The notes below the pieces were generated by a model that was not told the DNA's origin, searched no databases, and saw only the letters and a program-made list of their open reading frames with translations. Made by a program: the position numbers and the translations under genes. 28,210 nt of DNA from a virus. Location of the stretch: positions 1 to 28,210 of IMG/VR virus record IMGVR_UViG_3300020438_000209; one strand, written 5' to 3'. Positions 1 through 7,484 of this stretch are shown in pieces (positions within the stretch are counted from its first letter, which is position 1; each line of letters begins with the position of its first letter).

Positions 1-80
1 ATAAGTTCATCAGTCTGCTCTGCATTGCATCCTAACACACGTGTGCAGTAATCAATGTCTTTGTTCAATTGAGAGAGCAT
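1..80 (-). CDS. Start of an unidentified protein, running off the left edge
   Basis: A minus-strand frame opens with ATG at 80 and stays open to the window edge, giving 26 residues (MLSQLNKDIDYC...). I do not recognise the family. The ATG has only a weak upstream AAGACAG as ribosome site. The same frame is open upstream to 173, where it meets TGA, but has no ATG there. That upstream part can instead fold into a long RNA stem (105-178), so I prefer it as leader and ATG 80 as start. A non-ATG start upstream cannot be excluded. The gene follows the terminator at 195-219 and so belongs to a new transcription unit. Confidence 0.5.
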   Translation of the reverse strand, partial: MLSQLNKDIDYCTRVLGCNAEQTDEL

Positions 81-104
81 GACTGTCTTAATATAGAATA
101 AAGT

Positions 105-178
105 GTTGAAAGGAGTAAGTCCTTTTAAACTCACGTCATGTGTCTGCTTCAGTGTCAGACTAGTGAGTTCCTCTCAAC
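105..178 (-). ncRNA. Possible structured leader RNA, unidentified
   Basis: Read on the minus strand, GTTGAGAGG (178-170) can pair with CCTTTCAAC (113-105) as nine continuous pairs including one G-U. Directly stacked inside, AACTCAC (169-163) pairs with GTGAGTT (134-128). Further in, GTCTG (160-156) pairs with CAGAC (146-142), leaving a nine-base loop. A second hairpin, AAAGGA/TCCTTT (125-109), competes for the 3' strand of the outer stem, so two folds exclude each other. The element lies between a terminator and the ATG at 80. I cannot match it to a named riboswitch or ribozyme. The same bases are open in one frame, so coding use is the alternative. Confidence 0.4.
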
Positions 179-185
179 ATTTATA
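178..185 (-). promoter_or_regulatory. Possible T4-type late promoter octamer
   Basis: The minus strand reads TATAAATG, one base from the T4 late consensus TATAAATA, just downstream of the terminator at 195-219 and upstream of the gene leaving the left edge. The position fits a new transcription unit. The octamer also occurs by chance in AT-rich coding DNA here, and a start about six bases downstream would remove part of the outer stem of the leader at 105-178, so support is moderate. Confidence 0.4.
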
Positions 186-194
186 TAATAGCAT

Positions 195-219
195 AAAAAA
201 GCACCCTGTGTGGGTGCTT
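195..219 (-). terminator. Rho-independent terminator of the tail operon
   Basis: On the minus strand AAGCACCC and GGGTGCTT form an eight-pair stem around the loop ACACA, followed by a run of T. It lies 24 bases after the stop of the last operon gene. Confidence 0.88.
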
Positions 220-242
220 GTGACAGTTTGTAATGTGGTACA

Positions 243-587
243 CTAAGCGTTCTGCCAAGTGATATCTCCTTTATTATCAACTACATAAGCATTTATGTAA
301 TGATCAGCATCAGGACACTGTGCTAATTTGGGGAACCATGATTCAGCATTTATACCTGCGTGTTCATCAGTTGCAAATGATATTGTATTCTCATTTACAC
401 CTGCTTTAATGACATCTAACACATAATCATCAACAATTCCTTCATAATATGTGGTAACTGTTGCTTTCTTTGTAGTATCTAAAGAATTATATTTGTGGAA
501 GTCCATGTACAAAGCAGCACAATCATTCTTGACACAATATGCTGCCACAAGATCAAACTGCAATAATGGTTTGCCTAATACTATCAT
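243..587 (-). CDS. Hypothetical protein, 114 residues, last gene of the tail operon
   Basis: The product is a small soluble-looking protein (MIVLGKPLLQFDLVAAYCVK...) without signal peptide or membrane segment; I do not recognise its family. Ribosome binding is very strong: AAAGGAGG at 594-601 lies six bases before the ATG. It is embedded in the last codons (Lys-Gly-Gly-stop) of the preceding gene, so the two are translationally coupled with a two-base gap. The gene is followed at once by a strong terminator. Its position at the end of a collar and fibre operon suggests a small structural or assembly factor, but that is inference only. Confidence 0.8.
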   Translation of the reverse strand: MIVLGKPLLQFDLVAAYCVKNDCAALYMDFHKYNSLDTTKKATVTTYYEGIVDDYVLDVIKAGVNENTISFATDEHAGINAESWFPKLAQCPDADHYINAYVVDNKGDITWQNA

Positions 588-589
588 AA

Positions 590-1492
590 TTAACCTCCTT
601 TGTCAATCTCTATTTGTGCTTGAGTAATAATATTATTCAAGAAATCAGTTCTTGATTGAATCTCTTCTGCTGTTGATGTAAATCCAGCAGTCCAATCTCC
701 TCTATCTTTAGTTGATAAGAAGTTAGCATCAGCATATTCTGTCAACAACTGACTAAAGAACGATCTCTCTGTCCATGATTTCAATAACAAATACTGTGCC
801 ATCTTATCCCTAAAATTCTTCAAATAATGACTAGCAAGTGGTAAGAATTGTCCTGGTGTCTGTAAGTATGCATCACTTGGATTATTAACCTTATGAATCT
901 TTTCATAAAACAGAGGAGAAATGGGGTATTTAACACTCTGCACATTGGTGGTAAACTCCTCTTGTAATGTAAGATTTCTCAACTGTTTTCTATATTCAGT
1001 ATACAATGCTTTCTGATCAGCAGTAATAACAGCATCAGATACCATTGTCCAATCAGTCTCACTTAACAAGAAATCTCTAGCAAGTCTTATTGTAGTACGA
1101 GAGACAGATTGTGTCTTCGCATACATTCTATTAAGTTCTTCTTGAAAATCAGCATCTTCAATAGAATCAAATAAATAAAATGCTTCAATTAATTTTTCTT
1201 TAAACTCAGTTGCTTTTGTATTATCAACTGCCTCCATTTCATAATCTTTCCATACATCCTTATTTGCAGTAAAATCTCTTACATACTTTCTACGCTTTGC
1301 AAAATATGTACCATTACTATACCAACTAAACATAATAAGTTTATCTTTATCAGTATCCCATAAAGGATACATGTAAGGAGTTAGAGTATCAGTCCAATAA
1401 GAATCGGGAATCGCTCTTACAAAATCTTTATATGTTACGGTTTGGTTCAATACATCTAATTGAACTTCCAATACCAAAGTCTGCGTAGCCAT
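590..1492 (-). CDS. Phage structural or tail-assembly protein with a DWT/YR motif
   Basis: This 300-residue protein contains, at about residues 138-174, a segment with LLSETDWT followed by YTEYRKQLRNL. That pattern is typical of the phage tail assembly chaperone family (PF16778-like; usual form: DWT, then W-x-x-YR-x-x-LR). In other phages this segment occurs in small tail-fibre assembly proteins or as a module of larger structural proteins. The rest is acidic, aromatic and mostly helical-looking, and I cannot assign it. The ATG at 1492 follows a 26-base gap after the preceding gene. The nearest Shine-Dalgarno sequence, AAGGAG at 1507-1512, is 14 bases from the start, longer than usual. Its place after three collar proteins fits a role in fibre assembly or baseplate attachment. 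Confidence 0.75.
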   Translation of the reverse strand: MATQTLVLEVQLDVLNQTVTYKDFVRAIPDSYWTDTLTPYMYPLWDTDKDKLIMFSWYSNGTYFAKRRKYVRDFTANKDVWKDYEMEAVDNTKATEFKEKLIEAFYLFDSIEDADFQEELNRMYAKTQSVSRTTIRLARDFLLSETDWTMVSDAVITADQKALYTEYRKQLRNLTLQEEFTTNVQSVKYPISPLFYEKIHKVNNPSDAYLQTPGQFLPLASHYLKNFRDKMAQYLLLKSWTERSFFSQLLTEYADANFLSTKDRGDWTAGFTSTAEEIQSRTDFLNNIITQAQIEIDKGG

Positions 1493-1518
1493 GTTTTTAT
1501 TACATTCTCCTTATATAT

Positions 1519-4500
1519 TTAGAAAGATTTAATCAAGTATTTACAAGTACTATACGGTACTAGCAAAGGAACTTCAAAATCAGGATCAATTGACGCTACT
1601 GGTTCAATCTTAGTTGTTGATTTCAAAGTAATCCTTGCATCAGAAGCAACTACACCAGAACTATATGTAACACCAGAACCTTGAGCACCGTCTACTGTAT
1701 ATGATAATGAATCAATTGCTGGTTTTGAAACTGCACCTGGAGTTGACACAAAAATTTGTGATGTTGTCTTTGGACTCCACCAAATCAATTCACATATACC
1801 AATATGGTTCTTATCTTCAGCAGTATCATTACTACCACTAGCTGTTGGTAGATCTTGTTCTATCTTAAATTGCGTATCAGCACCTCTAGCATCTTGTGGT
1901 ACATCAACAGTGAAAGTATACCATTTAGTAGCACCACTGTCACCATCATAATTTCCAGTATTTGTACTAGTATCAATTGCTGGAATATTACCTGCAAGCG
2001 GATCAGTACGTTGAGCAGAAGGATTTACTAATGTTCCCATTAAATTCCAATTTGTCTGCCCACTCTTCTGATAGTATACAGTCATTGCTACTGCTGAATC
2101 ATCTCCACCATTCTTAGTATTACCTCTTGCTGCTTTAACAGAGAAATAATTGACATCACTAGTATCAGTTGGCATTAATACAACAAAACGAGTTTTTGAA
2201 GCAGCACCTTGACCATACCCAGTTCCTGAAACTGGATTACCAAACTTAAGATAGTGACTGTAAGTATAAGTGGAATTTGTATCAAGATTAAGAGAAGTAA
2301 CTTGACCAATAGTAGCATTAAATGCTGCTGTAACAGTAGTACCTCCTCCAGCACCATGCAATACATGAACGACAGGTGCTTCTGTATATCCAGATCCACC
2401 AGAAGTCAATGTAACATCAGTTACTTTACCAGCAGTAACTGTTGCAGTTGCAGTAGCATGAGCAGTAACAGATCCACCACCTGTGAATACTATTTGTGGT
2501 ACTTGTGTAGTTGGAAGTTTAAATGATCCAGCACCATTTCCAACACCATTTCCATCACCAACTATACTAACATCAAACTGATCAGCATCTATAGATCCAG
2601 ACTGAATAATAGTATCTGTTGTAATCGTTGTACCACCACCACTACTTCCTGTTACTACACCTGCTTCCAATTTGATATAACCATTTCCACCTTGTGCAGA
2701 TTTTCCTGAAGTATTACTTGCTTCTGGATCATTAGCACCACTACCACCAGCACCAATGCTATAAGTTCCACCTGTTGTAGGAGTTCCAGCATCACCAAAG
2801 GACACAGTTCCTTGCCATAGTGCTCCAGCACCACCACCACCTGCACCAGCAGTCCAGTAGTCATTATTCCATTCAACCTTCATTTCAGCAGAACCATTGG
2901 TGTTAGTATGATTACTATATGATGAACTACTACCAAACATAGATGCTAACCAACCAGAATCTCCTTCAAATCCTCTCTCACCACCTTGGTGTCCAGAATC
3001 TCCACCAGGAGATCCACCAGGTCCACCACCACCTCCACCATTACCAGTACCACCACCATATGTCGTACCACTGTTGCAGCCAGCACCACCGCCGCCTCCA
3101 CCGCCACCGACACATTCACCAGCACCACCATTACCACCTGATCCAAAGTTAATTACAGAATAACCTTGTGCATTTGCAGCTGGGGGACCGCCAATCTGAC
3201 CAGTATACCCAGGAGTGTTTCCTTGAGCACCTGCACCACCACCTCCACCAGCTCCAGCAACGAAAGTACCACCAGCTTTTAACATTGTGGATGCACCACC
3301 ACCTCCACCATTACCACCACCATTTCTACCATTACCACCAGTACCACCTCTTTGAGAACTTCCTCCAAGTGGAGCACTTCCTTGAGCTTGTCCATTAGCA
3401 CCACCACCTTCATATGCAATAAATGCTGTGCTTTGTACATTGTTAGCGTTTATCCACGTTTGTGATAAAGTAATGTCAATTTGTGCTCCTGGTCCACCTG
3501 CTACTGTTTGACTACCACCAGTACCAGCATCAGCAGTAGATGTACCTCCTTTACCACCTCTTAATCTGAATTGACCACCTGTTATATTAGCATAAGATGA
3601 AAGATTAAATACTCCATTACTAGCATTAGGAGCAAACCATCCAGAATCTCCAGATTGTCCACCTACATTAACATTGACACCAGCAGTTCCTCTACCATAA
3701 TTAACTGAATTCCAAAATATTGCACCAGCACCACCGCCACCACCTGTATTTGGATTATTTGAATTTGTTGTTTCTAATACTTTTGTTCCTGTTCCAACTG
3801 TACCAGGAGTACCAGTAGAACCGCCGCCAGCATTATGTGTTCCATTATTAGTTGCTGTTCCTCCTGCTCCACCAGTTCCTGGTGTATTATCTCCAGCAGT
3901 AGCACCCATTCCTTTCTTACCACCACCAGCAGTTATTTTAAATGTAGATCCATCACCTAATGAAAGTACTGTATCTGTACCATCATTACCATTATACGAT
4001 CCTGCACCACCTGATCCACCACCACCACTTATAGTATACTTAATTGTGTTTATTGTTCCTGCTGGCCAGTTAAAGTTAGTTGTACCTATAGGAGTGCCAG
4101 TTTCAAATACAGTAGTATATGAAACAATGTCTTGTCCTTCAGAAGTTTGTTTTTCTCTAGCACCAATCTCAGAGTTTGCATCAAACTTTCTAAATGTAGG
4201 TGCTGGTACACTAGTTTGCCACTGCCAACTACCAGAACCACTACCAGTTGCAAGATAATTTTGATTAGTAACAGAAGTATTATATTCAAACTTATGTGTA
4301 CCAGCACCTTGAGCAGTTAAATCAATTCTTCCTGTTGTAACTGTCGTATCGGTTGCTTGTGACTCTGATCCATACAATTCAATTGTGTCTGAAGTTATAC
4401 TTCTTGCATAATATGTTGTTCCACTAGTCAATCCACCAATAGTAGTGCTACCTGCTGTATACTTAATAGGATTACCATTAGATAATCCATGATTTGCTAT

Positions 4501-5976
4501 CTCAATTGTTTCATTGGTTGTATCAACTTTAGCTGGTGCTACATCAACATATGCTTTTGGATTCTGAATTGATCCAGCATCACCTGCACCTGCTTGCCAA
4601 TCCCAAACATCATAAGTTGCTACACCTGTTGTTGGATAAGGTTTCCTTAATAATCCATGAGTGTGATCGTATTTTAAGTCACCAACAGGATTCCAACTAT
4701 TTACCTTTCCATTTCTTGCTCTATACTCAACCAAATACCTATCATAACTTGTTGCTGAAATTACCTGAGATGTATCAGGTTCTGAGTGATATACTGTATG
4801 ACTATGTTGTGGTGGTCCAGTCAAATCTTCAGGATCCATAGTAAGTTTAACAGTATGTGTTCCAATAATGTCACAAGAAACTGTCTCAGTTACATTATCA
4901 TATCCAGTTGTTACTATCTGACCTAAAGAAAAATAATCATCTTGAGAATCTTGATCTAAGTACCATTTACCACCTGTAGTACCAACACCAAGTTGACCAC
5001 CACCTGCATTAGCAGAATTACCTCCGTATACTGGACTATTACCAACTATCTTTTTAGTTACCATGTCAGGAACTTTAAAAGTTCCCATATTAGGATCACC
5101 TAACCATTCATATACATTTGTCTGAGTTATACCTTGTATCTGTCCATTAGCATTTATTCTAACAGAAAATGTTGCATTTGATCCTGCACCACCATTAACA
5201 CCAGTAACAGTAACGATAATATTTGGAGCACCTCCTCCTCCAAGTTGAGCATCTGTAATTGTTAAAGTATTATTAACCGCATAATTATAACCTTTCTTCT
5301 TTAACGATACTACTGGCAATCCAGTACCATCAACAACAACATCAAATGTTGCGGATGTACCACTACCACCACTGGCACTTATTCCTAGATATGATCCTGA
5401 TGTTCTGCTACCATTAGCAATACCATTATGAGTAAAAGTGCCAATACCATTACCATATACATTAACTGTTGGAGCACTTGTATATCCAGAACCAACATTA
5501 TCAACATTAATACTAATCAAAGCACCACTACTACCATCAACAGCAGCAACAGATCCTAGTGCTTGAATAGGATTAGCTCCACTTGGAGCAGAAATAACAA
5601 CAGTAGAAGCAGTTGAATATCCAGTTCCAGCAGTAGTTATACCAATACCCTGACTAGGATAACCTCCATATTCTTTACCAATTATCTCATATAATCCTGG
5701 AAAATCTTTAATATAATACTCATCACCATTACAATATAGATAACCCTCATGAGTATATGCAGGATCATTATCCTGATCACTTGGATTATTATAATGATTA
5801 CCACCAGCCTCTAAATGCTTATGAAGTTCGGTATTATCATTAATATAACTATGATCAAAAGAGTTTGTCTCAGTCTTCAAATTGGGAACTATTGTACCAA
5901 TAGGTGTTGAATCAACACCAATATCTGTATAAAATCCCGTTCTTGGATTTCTATATGGTCGTGATGATATTACCAT
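1519..5976 (-). CDS. Glycine-rich tail-fibre adhesin with a split tail-collar domain
   Basis: The 1485-residue product starts with a phage tail-collar domain: GYLYCNG at 78-84, FPGLYEIIGKEYGG to residue 105 and FKVPDMVTKKIVG at 300-312. The two halves are separated by about 190 residues carrying a GxGYTxAP-like motif that recurs near 1194. A module with NHGLSNGNPIKYTAG follows (about 495-560). Residues about 645-1105 form a glycine-rich region with poly-Gly runs, arranged as two related blocks: each has a GDSGW motif (near 776 and 1006) and a GGGGAGA-type motif. Glycine-rich adhesins of other phages fold as polyglycine-II bundles displaying host-binding loops. The protein ends in KYLIKSF, like its collar neighbours. 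Start: ATG two bases after the previous stop, with AAGG upstream. Likely role: distal fibre or receptor-binding protein. Confidence 0.85.
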   Translation of the reverse strand: MVISSRPYRNPRTGFYTDIGVDSTPIGTIVPNLKTETNSFDHSYINDNTELHKHLEAGGNHYNNPSDQDNDPAYTHEGYLYCNGDEYYIKDFPGLYEIIGKEYGGYPSQGIGITTAGTGYSTASTVVISAPSGANPIQALGSVAAVDGSSGALISINVDNVGSGYTSAPTVNVYGNGIGTFTHNGIANGSRTSGSYLGISASGGSGTSATFDVVVDGTGLPVVSLKKKGYNYAVNNTLTITDAQLGGGGAPNIIVTVTGVNGGAGSNATFSVRINANGQIQGITQTNVYEWLGDPNMGTFKVPDMVTKKIVGNSPVYGGNSANAGGGQLGVGTTGGKWYLDQDSQDDYFSLGQIVTTGYDNVTETVSCDIIGTHTVKLTMDPEDLTGPPQHSHTVYHSEPDTSQVISATSYDRYLVEYRARNGKVNSWNPVGDLKYDHTHGLLRKPYPTTGVATYDVWDWQAGAGDAGSIQNPKAYVDVAPAKVDTTNETIEIANHGLSNGNPIKYTAGSTTIGGLTSGTTYYARSITSDTIELYGSESQATDTTVTTGRIDLTAQGAGTHKFEYNTSVTNQNYLATGSGSGSWQWQTSVPAPTFRKFDANSEIGAREKQTSEGQDIVSYTTVFETGTPIGTTNFNWPAGTINTIKYTISGGGGSGGAGSYNGNDGTDTVLSLGDGSTFKITAGGGKKGMGATAGDNTPGTGGAGGTATNNGTHNAGGGSTGTPGTVGTGTKVLETTNSNNPNTGGGGGAGAIFWNSVNYGRGTAGVNVNVGGQSGDSGWFAPNASNGVFNLSSYANITGGQFRLRGGKGGTSTADAGTGGSQTVAGGPGAQIDITLSQTWINANNVQSTAFIAYEGGGANGQAQGSAPLGGSSQRGGTGGNGRNGGGNGGGGGASTMLKAGGTFVAGAGGGGGAGAQGNTPGYTGQIGGPPAANAQGYSVINFGSGGNGGAGECVGGGGGGGGAGCNSGTTYGGGTGNGGGGGGPGGSPGGDSGHQGGERGFEGDSGWLASMFGSSSSYSNHTNTNGSAEMKVEWNNDYWTAGAGGGGAGALWQGTVSFGDAGTPTTGGTYSIGAGGSGANDPEASNTSGKSAQGGNGYIKLEAGVVTGSSGGGTTITTDTIIQSGSIDADQFDVSIVGDGNGVGNGAGSFKLPTTQVPQIVFTGGGSVTAHATATATVTAGKVTDVTLTSGGSGYTEAPVVHVLHGAGGGTTVTAAFNATIGQVTSLNLDTNSTYTYSHYLKFGNPVSGTGYGQGAASKTRFVVLMPTDTSDVNYFSVKAARGNTKNGGDDSAVAMTVYYQKSGQTNWNLMGTLVNPSAQRTDPLAGNIPAIDTSTNTGNYDGDSGATKWYTFTVDVPQDARGADTQFKIEQDLPTASGSNDTAEDKNHIGICELIWWSPKTTSQIFVSTPGAVSKPAIDSLSYTVDGAQGSGVTYSSGVVASDARITLKSTTKIEPVASIDPDFEVPLLVPYSTCKYLIKSF

Positions 5977-5978
5977 TA

Positions 5979-7484
5979 TTAAACCTTAATTAAGTATTCC
6001 ATTACGATAAAAGGAGAACAAGCAGAATCTATTGAAGCTGATGCATCAGCTCCTATAGCCATAGTTGTTGATAAATTCTCTGGATCCACATTCACTGCTC
6101 TTGTTCTAACTTTATATGTATGATCACCATTAACATTCTTATCTATCCTTATTCTATGATTATGTAGGGTAGGATCAGTTGTCTGTGTTAAATCAGCAGT
6201 ATCACTAGTAGTATGCTCTATAGCAGCACTACATCTTCTTGATTCTGCATCTGGATTACTCTGTAATGGCAATACATCATCCATACTTACATTATTAAAA
6301 TCAACTGGAACACCAGTTGCTCCTGCTACATATGTTGCTGGTTGTTCTACACAATGATTCATACTAGCACCAGGTCCAGTTGGTCCCATTCCAAAAACAG
6401 GGTTACAACCAAATGGAATAGGTGGTAAAAATGATGCTGTATTACCAAACATTTGTGTATGAATACCATCAGGAGAACCCCAAAGGTATCCACCACAGAA
6501 TTTAGTCGCTACTTTTAAAATACAACCACTCCTTGCCCATTCGTTAGTTCCACCCATACCTTCTCCTTGTCCTCCCTCAATACATCCACCCCAATAAATT
6601 GTATTACAGAAACCAAGAGGACTACAACCTGCATAAAAAGCAGAACCTGGATGTCCACCACCATTACCTGGATTCCAAAATATCACTGCTTTACACTTTT
6701 CCTGACCTCCTCCCAATGGATTACCACTAGCATCAAGATTAGTATTAGCAGGATTACCATTATCATATAATGTATTTTCCAACCAATCATCAATATCAAT
6801 AGTTGAAGCAAGCATTCTACCAGATGATCCTTCTGCTCTTGGTTTATTATTTGTTTCAACAGGATTTGTCCCATCTGCTTGTATAGTCATGACCCTACCC
6901 CTAACAAATGTTCCAAAATGAGCGTGGGATGCAATCATGTCTTCATCAATACCAACATCACCTGTACGATGAGTTGCACCAGCATATGTATATCCTGGTT
7001 TACCTGGAATAGGAATTTCTTGTGAAGGAAGAACTATATTACCAGTATAAGTTATACTTACAGTATCTCCTATTTGAGATTCAGCAACAATACCAATACC
7101 AGATCTACTAATCTCCTGTGGAACAGTAGAATTATCATTCTTTCTTATATTATTATAAACACCAGCATTAGCACCAGTCGTAGGTTCAGGATACTTAGAT
7201 CCAAAATCAGGAACCATAAATTGTGAATCTGTTATACTATCAAAATCAGTACCATCTAGATTTTTTTTCATAAATTTAGTACTAGTCCCTGTCCCCAATA
7301 CTTGAGCAAGTCTTGGATAATCATTTACAAGATACTTTGATCCATCACATTTTAAATATCCAGCAGGTAAATTTTTTGGATTTTGACCTTGAGCTGGAGT
7401 ACCATCATATTCCATTGGCCAGATAATTATCTGACCTGTCAAATTACCATATTTGGATTTTTCTTTTGTATATAATACTGCCAT
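5979..7484 (-). CDS. Tail-collar domain protein with a cysteine-rich middle
   Basis: The 501-residue product has an N-terminal tail-collar domain at about 17-97: GQIIIWP, GYLKCDG (42-48), YPRLAQVLG (56-64) and FMVPDFGSK (89-97). A glycine-rich middle section, about 260-380, holds eight cysteines (among them YAGCS, GFCN, GGCIE, KFCGG, FGCNP, NHCV). The C-terminus reads EYLIKV, matching the tails of the two neighbouring collar proteins. The start is ATG in a TAATG overlap with the preceding stop, without a clear Shine-Dalgarno, so expression probably depends on translational coupling. Collar-domain proteins form fibre tips or attachment points in tailed phages; which part of the tail this one forms cannot be told from sequence. 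Confidence 0.85.
   Translation of the reverse strand: MAVLYTKEKSKYGNLTGQIIIWPMEYDGTPAQGQNPKNLPAGYLKCDGSKYLVNDYPRLAQVLGTGTSTKFMKKNLDGTDFDSITDSQFMVPDFGSKYPEPTTGANAGVYNNIRKNDNSTVPQEISRSGIGIVAESQIGDTVSITYTGNIVLPSQEIPIPGKPGYTYAGATHRTGDVGIDEDMIASHAHFGTFVRGRVMTIQADGTNPVETNNKPRAEGSSGRMLASTIDIDDWLENTLYDNGNPANTNLDASGNPLGGGQEKCKAVIFWNPGNGGGHPGSAFYAGCSPLGFCNTIYWGGCIEGGQGEGMGGTNEWARSGCILKVATKFCGGYLWGSPDGIHTQMFGNTASFLPPIPFGCNPVFGMGPTGPGASMNHCVEQPATYVAGATGVPVDFNNVSMDDVLPLQSNPDAESRRCSAAIEHTTSDTADLTQTTDPTLHNHRIRIDKNVNGDHTYKVRTRAVNVDPENLSTTMAIGADASASIDSACSPFIVMEYLIKV

Noticed and set aside
105-180. ATG at 180 as start of the left-edge protein after a one-base frameshift
   Set aside because: ATG 180 reaches a stop after six codons. 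Loss of one A near 168-170 would join it to the open frame, but there is no direct evidence for an error or programmed shift, and the strong RNA pairing offers another explanation.
346-353. TATAAATG octamer on the minus strand inside the 114-residue gene
   Set aside because: It lies within codons for Gly-Ile-Asn-Ala. Similar octamers occur by chance in this AT-rich coding DNA (for example near 8197), so only intergenic ones were kept.
3010-3340. ACC-rich microsatellite-like DNA
   Set aside because: It is fully explained by glycine codons on the minus strand; imperfect and in frame.
2943-3398. Plus-strand His/Leu-rich frames
   Set aside because: They are the complement of glycine codon runs in the adhesin gene (ACC-rich strand). 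Composition is low-complexity and there is no ribosome site.
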